33,243 bases of DNA from Verrucomicrobiota bacterium (GTDB taxonomy: Bacteria; Verrucomicrobiota; Verrucomicrobiia; Palsa-1439), in the NCBI GenBank assembly GCA_003152315.1, contig PLZV01000045.1, forward strand, positions 1 through 33,243. The letters are read 5' to 3'. Each line of letters opens with the position of its first letter. The stretch's first letter is position 1. Below, piece after piece: positions 23,181-31,143 of the stretch. A program made the translations under genes and the position numbers. The notes beneath the pieces were generated by a model. It was not told the origin of the DNA. It did no database searches and saw only the letters and a list, made by a program, of their open reading frames with translations.

Positions 23181-24071
23181 CTATATCACGCTGGTGCCAT
23201 ACGCGGGGCCCGAGCCCGTTATTCGCTCGACCGCGGCCCGGACTCCTCGCTCCAGCATGACACCCACCATGTGCATCCGGTATTCCTTGGTTGCACGGAT
23301 ATCGGTGATCGGGGCAATTTCTTCGGGCAAAAGTCGCACCGCTTCCTGAATCAGATCGTCCGACAACGCGCGGCCTTCCAACAAAGCTTCGATTCTTTCC
23401 CCGCGAATCGGGCGTGGCGCGACCGAGCCGAAGGAAATCCGATAATGGTTATCGGCATACGCGAGAACCGTCACGCTGGCTTGCGCGAGATCTTCGCCTT
23501 CGTACCTGCGCAGCTTGACGAAACAGGCGCCATGTTTCTTCTTGGGCAGCGCTACCGCTATGCTGATTGCGATTTCGCCGCGCTTCAGCACGGTCTTGCG
23601 CGGACCGAGAAACCAATCGCGCAGCGGCACCTTTCGCCTGCCCGACGGGCCGGCCACCAGCACTGCGGCATCGTAAACCAACAGAACCGGACCGCTGTCG
23701 CAGCAGGGGACCGCCGAGCAGATATTGCCAACCATCGTGGCCCGATTCCGAATGCCCACAGAAGCCACCCACCCGGTCATCTCCCAAATCACGGGAAACT
23801 TTTTCGCCACAACGGTGGAGTCTCGTAGGTCGCTGAACGTGACCAGCGCGCCAATTGTGAGGACCCCATTCTTAAATTCGATCTTATCCAGGCCGGGAAC
23901 GCCCTTGATGTCCACCACGATGTCGGGCGTCACCATGTCTTCGGCGATGAGAGTGATCAAGTCAGTCCCGCCGGCGAGAACGCGGGCGCGCGTTCCGGAG
24001 CGCGCAAGCGTTTTGACCGCCTCGCGCAGTGTGCGGGGCTTCACGTAGTCAAACTCATGCGCGATTGCCAT
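23181..24071 (-). CDS. Molybdenum hydroxylase FAD subunit
   Basis: Medium subunit of 296 residues that takes electrons from the 2Fe-2S subunit and passes them to an acceptor. The FAD-binding PCMH-type domain shows 'VLAGGTDLITLI' and 'TMVGNICSAVPCCDSGPVLL', the counterpart of the usual 'GGNIANASPAGDS...'; the C-terminal CO-dehydrogenase flavoprotein domain has 'KLRRYEGEDLAQASV' and 'SFGSVAPRPIRG'. The ATG at 24071 is chosen because AAGGAGG lies five bases upstream; the open frame continues to 24212 but overlaps the cyclase gene. The cysteine pair 'PCCDS' in the flavin loop is unusual. It begins ten bases after the cyclase gene. Confidence 0.93.
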   Translation of the reverse strand: MAIAHEFDYVKPRTLREAVKTLARSGTRARVLAGGTDLITLIAEDMVTPDIVVDIKGVPGLDKIEFKNGVLTIGALVTFSDLRDSTVVAKKFPVIWEMTGWVASVGIRNRATMVGNICSAVPCCDSGPVLLVYDAAVLVAGPSGRRKVPLRDWFLGPRKTVLKRGEIAISIAVALPKKKHGACFVKLRRYEGEDLAQASVTVLAYADNHYRISFGSVAPRPIRGERIEALLEGRALSDDLIQEAVRLLPEEIAPITDIRATKEYRMHMVGVMLERGVRAAVERITGSGPAYGTSVI

Positions 24072-24081
24072 GATGACCTCC

Positions 24082-24900
24082 TTATTTTGGCGGCAGCAGG
24101 GCCACGATGCGGCACATGGCAGATTCCATTTCGATGCCACGTAGCGGGAAGGCGCCAATCCAAACACGCTGATTGCTGACTTTGTCGATTTCGCCGCCGA
24201 GATTCTCGGCATGCACCAGCTTCTTCGGGAACAACTTCAAGTGCATGACCTGATAGTACTCGTCCGGCGGAAACATCTCGTCCCATCCCTTGCCATACTT
24301 GGCCTTCAACTTCCTCTCGGCTTCGGCGAACCGGGCAGGGTGCCAGTTGCGAATGATGGTATTCATCGGATGGTCGGCGCTGCCGCAATCGACCCCGATC
24401 CATTTGAGCTTCATGTCCAACGCCCATTGGTGGAAGCCGGGGCCGGGCCCCGGGTGTTTCACAAAATACCGCAGCTCATCGGATTGTTTCTGGTCCCAGG
24501 CGTAGCGGTGATAGCCGGTGTTGATGATCAGGATATCGCCCTTCTTGACCTCCACATTCCTGGTGATCATTTCCGGCGAATAAAGATCGTAGTCGCCCAC
24601 GTCCTTGGAGATGTCGGCCACGACGCCGGGACCAATCCACTCTTCAATGGGGACATGACCAATCGATCGACCGCTGGCGTGAAAATGAATCTCACCGTCC
24701 ATGTGTGTGCCGACGTGGTTGCTGGTCGTGATGATCTGGCCGTTGGCGCCCTGCCCCATGTGCGCACCGGCGATGCGCTTGAAGTACTGGATTCCCAGCG
24801 GCATGTAGCTTGGCCATGGTGGGGTGTGAATGCTTAATGGCTGCGTCAGGTCATACACTCGGACCTTGTCCATGAACCGCAGGAATTGTTTGGTATTCAT
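24082..24900 (-). CDS. Cyclase-family (kynurenine formamidase-like) metal hydrolase
   Basis: Members of this fold (PF04199) hydrolyse amides or cyclic amides with bound metal; kynurenine formamidase and isatin hydrolase are known examples. The 272-residue protein has the metal-binding signature 'NHVGTHMDGEIHF' (61-73: His62, His66, Asp68, His72), where the usual Pro of H-x-G-T-H-x-D-x-P-x-H is Glu70. Further family segments are 'YDLTQPLSIHTPPWPS', 'VKKGDILIINTGYHRY' and 'WIGVDCGSADHPMN'. It lies between the DUF1116 gene and the Mo-hydroxylase genes with gaps of ten bases on each side. I infer a ring-opening or amide-cleaving step after the Mo-dependent oxidation. Confidence 0.85.
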   Translation of the reverse strand: MNTKQFLRFMDKVRVYDLTQPLSIHTPPWPSYMPLGIQYFKRIAGAHMGQGANGQIITTSNHVGTHMDGEIHFHASGRSIGHVPIEEWIGPGVVADISKDVGDYDLYSPEMITRNVEVKKGDILIINTGYHRYAWDQKQSDELRYFVKHPGPGPGFHQWALDMKLKWIGVDCGSADHPMNTIIRNWHPARFAEAERKLKAKYGKGWDEMFPPDEYYQVMHLKLFPKKLVHAENLGGEIDKVSNQRVWIGAFPLRGIEMESAMCRIVALLPPK

Positions 24901-24910
24901 TGGTTGTCTC

Positions 24911-26323
24911 TCATTTCTTGGTTAATCGTCTGGCCAACCCCGCGAAAGCTTTCCGGAATGGCTCGGCGGGCGCGCTCAACACGCCGGCGCCAATCTGGCC
25001 AACGCCCGGTTCCTTGTGGGCGACGCCGGTATCGATGAATGGCAGGATATTCTTTTCGACGACCTTGATGGCGTCGATGCCCGTTGGCGTGCCGCGGAAG
25101 TTCAGATAGGGAATCTGGTAGGTATTGTTCTCGCCAGCGGTGACCTCGTACATCTGTCGCGTGTAACGAATCGCATCGTCGCTGTTACCGCCAACGAACT
25201 GGACAATGGCCGGTGCCGCCGCGATGGCGAATCCACCCAAGCCATTCGTTTCTGTGATCGCGCTGTCGCCAATGTCGGGATTCGCGTCGGCTCGCGTATA
25301 CCCCGGGAAGAACAAGGCGTCGGGCACATCTGCCGGACCGGTGAACCATTCATCACTCGTGCCGGAGAGTTGGATGCCGAAATCGGTGCCATTACGGGCC
25401 ATGACGACCAGAACACTGCTATTCTTGACGCCACGCGCCGCATCCAATGTGACTTTGGAAGCGGGCATGGAAAGGTTCAGGAAAAAGTGATCGTTGTGGT
25501 TGACGAACTCCAGGACTTCCGCAGCGACGGCTGGAACATCACAGGTCGTCACAATCGCCGGCGCAATCGTCCGATAGAAAATAGAAGTTGCCGCGCGGTT
25601 GCGGTTATGGACCTCATCTCCCATGTGGAGCGCCTGGGCGATGATATTCTTGAGGTCGATCTTCCCCAGTTTTGCCACCGCTTTCTTCAACACCGGATAC
25701 AGGGTTCCCTCCATCCAGCGGAGCTTCTGAATCACCGGCTCACCATACGCGCCGTACCGTAACACTTTGCCGAGCCCCTCGTTCAACGTGCAGTACGCAA
25801 AATTGCCGTGCGCCTCGTTTTTTAGCACGAATACCGGCATCGATGGCGAGATAATGCCCGCCATGGGGCCGACGGAAGCGTGTTCGTGACAGGGAGAGAA
25901 CTTGATGGCACCGGATGCGGCGAGCCGCTGTGCATCCTCGACAGTTTCAGCCTTCCGCTCGTACAATAACGCGCCAATCATCGCGCCACGCATTGGCCCG
26001 CACATCCGATCCCACGTAATCGGCGGTCCCGCGTGCAGCAGCATGTCCGACTTCATCCCCGGAATGACATCGATCGCCCGTTCCAAGCCGATGAGGTGCG
26101 GCATTCCGCTCAGGATGATCTTCAAGACTTCGGCATTAGCTCTTTCAATGGCGGGGCGAAACATTTTCACGCGGTTCGCCGATTTGGCATCGACCTCGAT
26201 GGGGGGCTTCCAGTCGACCTGCACGGACATCGCATGAGCATCATCCAGCGCCTGTTTGAAGGCTGACAAGCCGATGTTAATGACCTTCAGATCACTGCCG
26301 AACAGTTGATTGATGGACGTCAT
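24911..26323 (-). CDS. DUF1116 protein (AllG/YlbE/YahG-like)
   Basis: A 470-residue protein of the DUF1116 family, near the length of E. coli YahG. In E. coli the DUF1116 protein YlbE (AllG), with FdrA (AllF) and YlbF (AllH), has been reported to form oxamate carbamoyltransferase, which makes carbamoyl phosphate from oxalurate during allantoin breakdown. Family-like segments include 'MRGAMIGALLYE', 'FSPCHEHASVGPMAGIISPS', 'GMPHLIGLERAIDVIPGM', 'GDEVHNRNRAATSIFYR' and 'FFLNLSMPA'. Its ATG overlaps the FdrA stop by four bases. The order AllH-AllF-AllG, all coupled, argues for one complex. Membership is confident; the exact substrate is inferred only. Confidence 0.85.
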   Translation of the reverse strand: MTSINQLFGSDLKVINIGLSAFKQALDDAHAMSVQVDWKPPIEVDAKSANRVKMFRPAIERANAEVLKIILSGMPHLIGLERAIDVIPGMKSDMLLHAGPPITWDRMCGPMRGAMIGALLYERKAETVEDAQRLAASGAIKFSPCHEHASVGPMAGIISPSMPVFVLKNEAHGNFAYCTLNEGLGKVLRYGAYGEPVIQKLRWMEGTLYPVLKKAVAKLGKIDLKNIIAQALHMGDEVHNRNRAATSIFYRTIAPAIVTTCDVPAVAAEVLEFVNHNDHFFLNLSMPASKVTLDAARGVKNSSVLVVMARNGTDFGIQLSGTSDEWFTGPADVPDALFFPGYTRADANPDIGDSAITETNGLGGFAIAAAPAIVQFVGGNSDDAIRYTRQMYEVTAGENNTYQIPYLNFRGTPTGIDAIKVVEKNILPFIDTGVAHKEPGVGQIGAGVLSAPAEPFRKAFAGLARRLTKK

Positions 26324-27852
26324 TTCCTTTCCCGGTATCGAATAATCTGACCTGCCAGGTTGCAGGCGGCGGCGTTTGATGGCGTCACAATTGCACCGGC
26401 CTTTCGCAGGGCGGCCTCAACACGTCCCCGGTTCTGCGGGTCATGATTGGTTCCGGTGACTGAACAGACAACGGAAACTTTGCGCGACGCCTGCCGAACC
26501 ACACCCGAGAGTTCGGCTGCCGGATCAGGATGGGCGCCGTAGCCGAGCACGACATCCAGCAGAATGACCGCGGTCTCCGGGTCGGCCGCTTCGACGAGGA
26601 TGCGGCGATTCCGTAGCGAGTAATCGATCATGGGATGCGGACGACCGACGGTGAATTCGTCTTCGCCCAAATCGATTACAGAGTGTTTCTGGCTGACGAG
26701 AGAATCTCGAAGCTGCTTCGTATTTCCTACAGGAGCATTTGAGTACACACCCGTCAGCAGGGTTTTGAAAAGGACTTGAGCCTCTGCGCAGAACGTACCG
26801 CCACTGAAGAGCCCGCGCACATATTTCTGGTTCCGCTTACGTTTGCCGGCTTCGCGCTTCGCGGTCCGCAGGATCTCTTTGTCCCGCGCAACGAGTCGAG
26901 AGGCGACTTCATCGCGTGGTTTTCCCTGTGACAGGGCCACGGCGATCAGGGCCGCTTCTTCGAGAGTGGAGGGACGATCTTCTTGTGTGGAGGCACCGAC
27001 AAACGAGGTCACGATGGGCTTGCGGATGGTCTTCGCCAGCTTCTCGATCCGGCGCAGGACGTCTTTGTGCGGCGGTTTGGAAACGAGAAGAATGACGCGT
27101 GTTTGTTCGTCCTTCGCCAGGGCTTTCAGCCCCTCCAGAAACATGATTCCGCCGACCTCTTGCTTCACATCGCGGCCACCAGTGCCGATGGCTTGCGAGA
27201 TCCCCGCGCCGGCGTTGGAGATAATGCAGCTTACTTCCTGTAACCCTGTGCCGGCGGCGGCGACGATGCCGATGTTTCCCCGATTGACGACGTTTGCGAA
27301 GGCGAGGGGAACGCCGTTGATGATGGCCGTGCCGCAATCCGGACCCATGACCAGCAGCCCGCGTCTTTGGGCAAACTTCTTCAGAGCAATTTCTTTCTCA
27401 AGGGGGACGTTATCCGAGAAGAGCATCACGTGCAGACCGTTCTCGAGAGCGCGCATCGCTTCATCGCCAGCGTATCGGCCGGCAATCGAAATCAGCGCGA
27501 GATTGGCACCGGGAATTAGATTGAGCGCACCAGCCAGGCTTGAGGGACGGGATTCGCCTCCAGTGGTGATTGTGTTGATTGCCTTCTTGAGAAGACCGTC
27601 GACTGCAGCCAGGGCGGATTGCGTCGCGGTTTCGGTTTCGCCCTTTACCGCGACCAGAAGATCGGTGTCGCTTGCATTATCAAACTTGGCACTCAGCAGG
27701 CCACTGGAGTTCAGGATCGCTCTGTTGGATTTTGTCCCCATCACCACGGCGGCGTCGATTACGCCTGGCAGGGCCGTGATCTCCGTTCCCACGCGCATCA
27801 AGGTGACGGAATCGAAGTAGGCGCCCTTGCGGATCTGGCCGGCAACGTTCAT
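26320..27852 (-). CDS. fdrA: FdrA-family (AllF-like) acyl-CoA-synthetase-fold protein
   Basis: A 510-residue protein related to the alpha subunit of succinyl-CoA synthetase. FdrA hallmarks are 'LLVMGPDCGTAIINGVPLAF' (about 168-187), the N-terminal 'KGAYFDSVTLMRVGTEI', 'GLHVMLFSDNVPLEKEIALK', 'ILLVSKPPHKDVLRRI' and a C-terminal domain with 'VRGLFSGGTFCAEAQVLF' and 'ILLDVVLGYGAHPDPA'. In E. coli FdrA is AllF of the carbamoyl-transferring AllFGH complex; the Rossmann-like domains probably bind the phosphate or carbamoyl intermediate. Its start overlaps the DUF2877 stop and its stop overlaps the DUF1116 start, each by four bases. Confidence 0.9.
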   Translation of the reverse strand: MNVAGQIRKGAYFDSVTLMRVGTEITALPGVIDAAVVMGTKSNRAILNSSGLLSAKFDNASDTDLLVAVKGETETATQSALAAVDGLLKKAINTITTGGESRPSSLAGALNLIPGANLALISIAGRYAGDEAMRALENGLHVMLFSDNVPLEKEIALKKFAQRRGLLVMGPDCGTAIINGVPLAFANVVNRGNIGIVAAAGTGLQEVSCIISNAGAGISQAIGTGGRDVKQEVGGIMFLEGLKALAKDEQTRVILLVSKPPHKDVLRRIEKLAKTIRKPIVTSFVGASTQEDRPSTLEEAALIAVALSQGKPRDEVASRLVARDKEILRTAKREAGKRKRNQKYVRGLFSGGTFCAEAQVLFKTLLTGVYSNAPVGNTKQLRDSLVSQKHSVIDLGEDEFTVGRPHPMIDYSLRNRRILVEAADPETAVILLDVVLGYGAHPDPAAELSGVVRQASRKVSVVCSVTGTNHDPQNRGRVEAALRKAGAIVTPSNAAACNLAGQIIRYRERK

Positions 27853-28688
27853 GAAACCCCCATTTGACCGCGTACTGTGAGCAAGAATCCCGTTCCCAAA
27901 TCGGCGCCGGAACTTCCGCCGATGGCCATGAGTCTCGCCGCCGACTTCCTCACCGTCTCCTCGCTTTCGTGCATCAGCGCGAGGACCAGATCTTTCATGC
28001 GTCCGAAAAGCAAGCCGCGGCGGGCGAGATCCAGAAACGAATTGGAGAATATGTTGCCGGCTCTTGCTGTTCGAAACACGTCATTCGCAATCCTTTGGTA
28101 ATCCTGCCCTCGTAGTTGCTGCAAAAGGTTCAAACCAATGAGCAGCCCGGCAATAAAATCGTCGCCACTCGGGGTCAGCCCCAACCCACAGCCTCTCAGG
28201 GTTCGAACTCCATCCAGTAGGTGACCGTTCATCATCTGGTACACGCCGCGACGGATCTGATCGGTAAACGCCCGTTCAAATCCCGGTCGGAAATTCGTGG
28301 TTCGCTGTTCATCGAGAAGAAACGCGAGACTCTTCGGCGAAGACGCAGTTTGCAGTTCTTCCGCAAGGACGGCCAGATTGTGATGGAAGAGACGCGGCTC
28401 CCAATTGTCGAGGGCGACGGCTGAACGATAATAATCCTGGTCCGTGAATTCAAAACGATTGCTCCCAAGGACGACCGTGTTCGCCGTAATCATCAGGGGC
28501 GCAGGCTCGTGGGTTGCCGATTGACCCTCGAAATCACGAATGACGATGTTGAGTGGCCCGTCGCCGATTTCTTCGCTGACTACAGAAATAAGCTGTTTGT
28601 CGCACAAGAAGTTGACAGCATGTCGAAATCGGGAGTGGAACGGGTAGGTTCCTTCCTTTACCTGATCTCCAATGCTCACCAGGGTCAT
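27849..28688 (-). CDS. DUF2877 protein (AllH/YlbF-like)
   Basis: A 279-residue protein of the DUF2877 family, close to the 271 residues of E. coli YlbF. Conserved segments are 'LRGCGLGLTPSGDDFIAGLL' (about 164-183) and the C-terminal 'GGSSGADLGTGFLLTV'; the N-terminal part is beta-rich with 'GPLNIVIRDFEG' and 'ITANTVVLGSNRFEF'. YlbF is the third subunit (AllH) of the oxamate carbamoyltransferase complex. It overlaps fdrA downstream and the OB-fold gene upstream by four bases each. No carbamate kinase follows, unlike in E. coli. Confidence 0.85.
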   Translation of the reverse strand: MTLVSIGDQVKEGTYPFHSRFRHAVNFLCDKQLISVVSEEIGDGPLNIVIRDFEGQSATHEPAPLMITANTVVLGSNRFEFTDQDYYRSAVALDNWEPRLFHHNLAVLAEELQTASSPKSLAFLLDEQRTTNFRPGFERAFTDQIRRGVYQMMNGHLLDGVRTLRGCGLGLTPSGDDFIAGLLIGLNLLQQLRGQDYQRIANDVFRTARAGNIFSNSFLDLARRGLLFGRMKDLVLALMHESEETVRKSAARLMAIGGSSGADLGTGFLLTVRGQMGVS

Positions 28689-29032
28689 GCCGGGTAAAAC
28701 ACCATCCCGAAGTTCTTGCTGTATTCGGCCTCACGGACGATCTCGACCTTCCCGCTGACCGCCATTCCGATCTTCGGGCTCGGAACTTTCAGTTGCCCCG
28801 TGATCCGCATTCCGTTTTCCAACTCAACGATTCCCAGGCTCAACTTGGCGACGTTGAAGTCCGGAGGAAGATTGTGGACGGTTGTGAACGTCAGCAGTTT
28901 GCCGTTCTTCGGAAGGGCAACCGTGTTAAACTCGAACGGTTCCAGATTTCCGCACTTTTTGCACACCATGCGAAATGGATAATGAAGTTGGCCGCATTTC
29001 TTGCATTGATAGGCGTAGATTTCGAGAGCCAT
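28685..29032 (-). CDS. Zn-ribbon/OB-fold protein (DUF35), thiolase partner
   Basis: This 115-residue protein has a rubredoxin-like zinc ribbon with Cys10, Cys13, Cys24 and Cys27 (C-x2-C-x10-C-x2-C), then an OB fold ('GKLLTFTTVHNLPPDF', 'LGIVELENGMRITGQL', 'IGMAVSGKVEIVREAEY'). DUF35 proteins bind CoA esters and form complexes with thiolase-fold enzymes, for example the archaeal acetoacetyl-CoA thiolase/HMG-CoA synthase complex. The ATG at 29032 has GGGAG upstream and follows the thiolase-like gene by two bases, so the two proteins almost certainly act together. It overlaps the DUF2877 gene by four bases. Confidence 0.9.
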   Translation of the reverse strand: MALEIYAYQCKKCGQLHYPFRMVCKKCGNLEPFEFNTVALPKNGKLLTFTTVHNLPPDFNVAKLSLGIVELENGMRITGQLKVPSPKIGMAVSGKVEIVREAEYSKNFGMVFYPA

Positions 29033-29034
29033 GA

Positions 29035-30210
29035 TCAGTTCTCCCTCTTGAAGACGAGGCAAACGACATTGTTACCGAAGCCGCCGAAGTTGCAGGTGAA
29101 ACCAATCCGGGCGTCCTTCACCTGTCGTTTGTCGGCTTCGCCGCGAAGTTGCAGAACAATTTCGTGGGCTTGCCCGACACCCGTCGCCCCAACGGGATGT
29201 CCTTTGGCCTTCAGGCCACCCGACGTGTTGATGGGAAGCCTCCCGCCCAGACGGGTTTCACCCCGCTCGAGCGCAAGATGTCCTTCGCCTTTCTTGAAGA
29301 AACCAACCTCCTCGCTCTCGACAATCTCCAGAATCGTGAAGGCGTCGTGAAGCTCGGCGACATTGACGTCGGACGGACTCACGCCGGCCATCTGGAATGC
29401 CTTGGCCGCAGCACCCCGTACGGCCAGCAAGTCCGTCGGTTCCGCACGTTCATGGACGCAATGGGTGTCCGTCGCCTGCCCGACGCCGGCGAGGCGAATC
29501 ATCGGCTTATTCAATTGCTTCGCGACTTCCGCGGATGCGAGGATCACGGCAGCGCCACCGTCGGAAACCGGACAGCAATCGAAGAATCGCAGCGGTTCGG
29601 CAACATACGGGTTGTTGGTCATCGCCTCGGGGGAATCGAGGATTCCTTCGAGGGTGATTTTTTCGTGCAAGTGCGCGAAGAAGTTCAGCAATGCATTGTC
29701 ATGGTTCTTTACCGCCACCATGGCCAAATGCCGCTCGGTTACGCCGTACTTTTGCATGTAAAGACGGGTGAACATTGCGGCCAACGAGGGTAGCGTTACG
29801 CCGTAGATGTATTCGGCCAGCGGATGGGACAGCGATGCCACAACATCGGTCGCCTCAAGGTTGTTCACCTCACGCAGACGCTCCGCGGATGTGACCAGGA
29901 CGGTATCGTGAAGTCCGGAAGCCACGGCCATGAACCCTTGCTTGATGGCGGAAGCACCGGACGCGGGGCCGTTCTCAATGACTTCGGCGCCAGCGGGAGT
30001 AAGGCTCAAGGTGTCGACGACGGCGCTGGCCAGCCCGGTCTGGTGATTGAGCCGGGCGCTGCCCATGTTGGCCACGTATACATGATCGACCTTGGAGAGA
30101 CCGGCGTCCTTCAGCGCGACCATGGCAGGAAAAGCGGCGATTTCACTTAACGGGTATTCGAGCCGGGTAAAGCTCGTGATCCCGATACCGACGACGTAAA
30201 CCTCGCGCAT
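29035..30210 (-). CDS. Thiolase-fold protein without nucleophilic cysteine
   Basis: This 391-residue protein belongs to the SCP2/archaeal-type thiolase branch. It keeps the two His motifs ('AELHDAFTILE' and 'SGGLKAKGHPVGATG') and the final 'CNFGGFGNN' loop. At the nucleophile position, where family members read 'E-N/A-x-C-A-S-G', this one reads 'IENGPASGASA': the Cys is Pro82. A normal Claisen/thiolysis mechanism through an acyl-cysteine is therefore not possible. It is coupled to a DUF35 partner, and the reading frame is intact, so it is not decay. It may bind acyl-CoA, act by another mechanism, or be structural. The ATG at 30210 is two bases after the upstream gene's stop. Confidence 0.88.
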   Translation of the reverse strand: MREVYVVGIGITSFTRLEYPLSEIAAFPAMVALKDAGLSKVDHVYVANMGSARLNHQTGLASAVVDTLSLTPAGAEVIENGPASGASAIKQGFMAVASGLHDTVLVTSAERLREVNNLEATDVVASLSHPLAEYIYGVTLPSLAAMFTRLYMQKYGVTERHLAMVAVKNHDNALLNFFAHLHEKITLEGILDSPEAMTNNPYVAEPLRFFDCCPVSDGGAAVILASAEVAKQLNKPMIRLAGVGQATDTHCVHERAEPTDLLAVRGAAAKAFQMAGVSPSDVNVAELHDAFTILEIVESEEVGFFKKGEGHLALERGETRLGGRLPINTSGGLKAKGHPVGATGVGQAHEIVLQLRGEADKRQVKDARIGFTCNFGGFGNNVVCLVFKREN

Positions 30211-30212
30211 GA

Positions 30213-30962
30213 TCAAGCCTTCCCTTCCTGTTTCCAACGCTGGGACATCAATGCGGTGCCCGTTGAGTCATACAGCGAGCGCGTGGCTGCGAGAAGGTCG
30301 ACTGGCGCCTTCGGTGGATCGGTCGGCGGGAGAATGGCCGCCTGCGCTTTTTCGAGGAGGTGTTGCGGCACAGGGCGCCTGCCGACGACAAGTGTTTCCC
30401 GCGCTCGATTGAATAGTTCCTTCGTCAGCGCCCACGAGGGAACACCGCCGAGTTCATGCGCGATGTGGAATCGCTTCTCCAGTTCATACTCGATCATCCA
30501 TCGGCGAAATCCAATCGGCGACTCGGCCACGACGAGGACTTCCTTTTGACCGATGATATCGATGTGGTACTCCATTTTCGTGGCGAAGGCGTGCGCTCCC
30601 ACGCGCAAGCCGCGCCGGAGAGCGACGGTGTGGTACGACATACCGACGTCCTTGCTCAAGAGGCGGCCATTAACGACCGCGACGAGTTCCCCGTTGATTT
30701 GCGCGACGAGGACATATTCGTCCTGAACACGATACCGATAGTAGGCCAGAAGCTCACTGTAGAGACGCGCGGCGACAACGTCGTAATAGTCACGCTCTAC
30801 GTGAATCAGGGGTTCGACATGTTGCAGAATGTCGGGGATTTCATCACGGGTCACCTGACGGATGACCATCTCCTCTCCGCCCGCGAGCATCATATACTTG
30901 GGCGGAAACGGCGGAACGGGGTTATCGACCGGACGCAGGATCTTTTCAAGGTCAACAGCCAT
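30213..30962 (-). CDS. GNAT-like protein, first gene of the operon
   Basis: A 249-residue protein. Residues about 30-170 look like a GNAT acyltransferase fold: 'MVIRQVTRDEIPDILQHVEP' as beta1-alpha1, 'YVLVAQINGELVAVVNGRLL' as beta2-beta3, then 'GLRVGAHAFATKMEYHIDII' in the place of the acetyl-CoA loop and alpha3. The canonical R/Q-x-x-G-x-G/A pattern is only loosely kept ('LRVGAHA'). The C-terminal 80 residues are unrecognised and Pro-rich. The start has GGAGGAG at 30969-30975 on the minus strand. As first gene of the operon it may modify the pathway substrate or an enzyme. The fold is a moderate-confidence call. Confidence 0.55.
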   Translation of the reverse strand: MAVDLEKILRPVDNPVPPFPPKYMMLAGGEEMVIRQVTRDEIPDILQHVEPLIHVERDYYDVVAARLYSELLAYYRYRVQDEYVLVAQINGELVAVVNGRLLSKDVGMSYHTVALRRGLRVGAHAFATKMEYHIDIIGQKEVLVVAESPIGFRRWMIEYELEKRFHIAHELGGVPSWALTKELFNRARETLVVGRRPVPQHLLEKAQAAILPPTDPPKAPVDLLAATRSLYDSTGTALMSQRWKQEGKA

Positions 30963-31023
30963 GGCACCTAACTCTCCTCCCTAATATCGGTGAATAATCC
31001 AGCCTCCTTTGGGACAAGCAGAC

Positions 31024-31046
31024 GTCGATGCACTCTGCGCATCGAC
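31024..31046. promoter_or_regulatory. Inverted repeat, possible operator
   Basis: GTCGATGC (31024-31031) and GCATCGAC (31039-31046) form a perfect 8-bp inverted repeat with a seven-base spacer (15-base centre-to-centre). It lies in the divergent control region between the catabolic operon and the phosphorylase gene, as a dimeric repressor or activator site would. Confidence 0.45.
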
Positions 31047-31075
31047 CAATGTCGGAAGCTAAATGCCTTGACATC

Positions 31076-31090
31076 GCATTGGGTATGCCA
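31076..31090 (-). promoter_or_regulatory. Possible sigma-54 promoter of the operon
   Basis: On the minus strand TGGCATACCCAATGC (31090-31076) matches the -24/-12 pattern TGGCAc-N-TTGC with the invariant GG and GC ten bases apart. It is 114 bases before the first gene. A short pattern of this kind occurs by chance, so support is weak. Confidence 0.3.
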
Positions 31091-31143
31091 CGCTGGGTTT
31101 TTACGAAATTTACCTCGATGTATCTATTTAATAGTGAATATCT

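Noticed and set aside
22878-23828. 316-codon plus-strand open frame
   Set aside because: It lies opposite the 2Fe-2S and FAD subunit genes, whose motifs are unmistakable.
26843-27820. 325-codon plus-strand open frame
   Set aside because: Shadow of fdrA; low-complexity Arg/Ser/Pro composition and no known motif.
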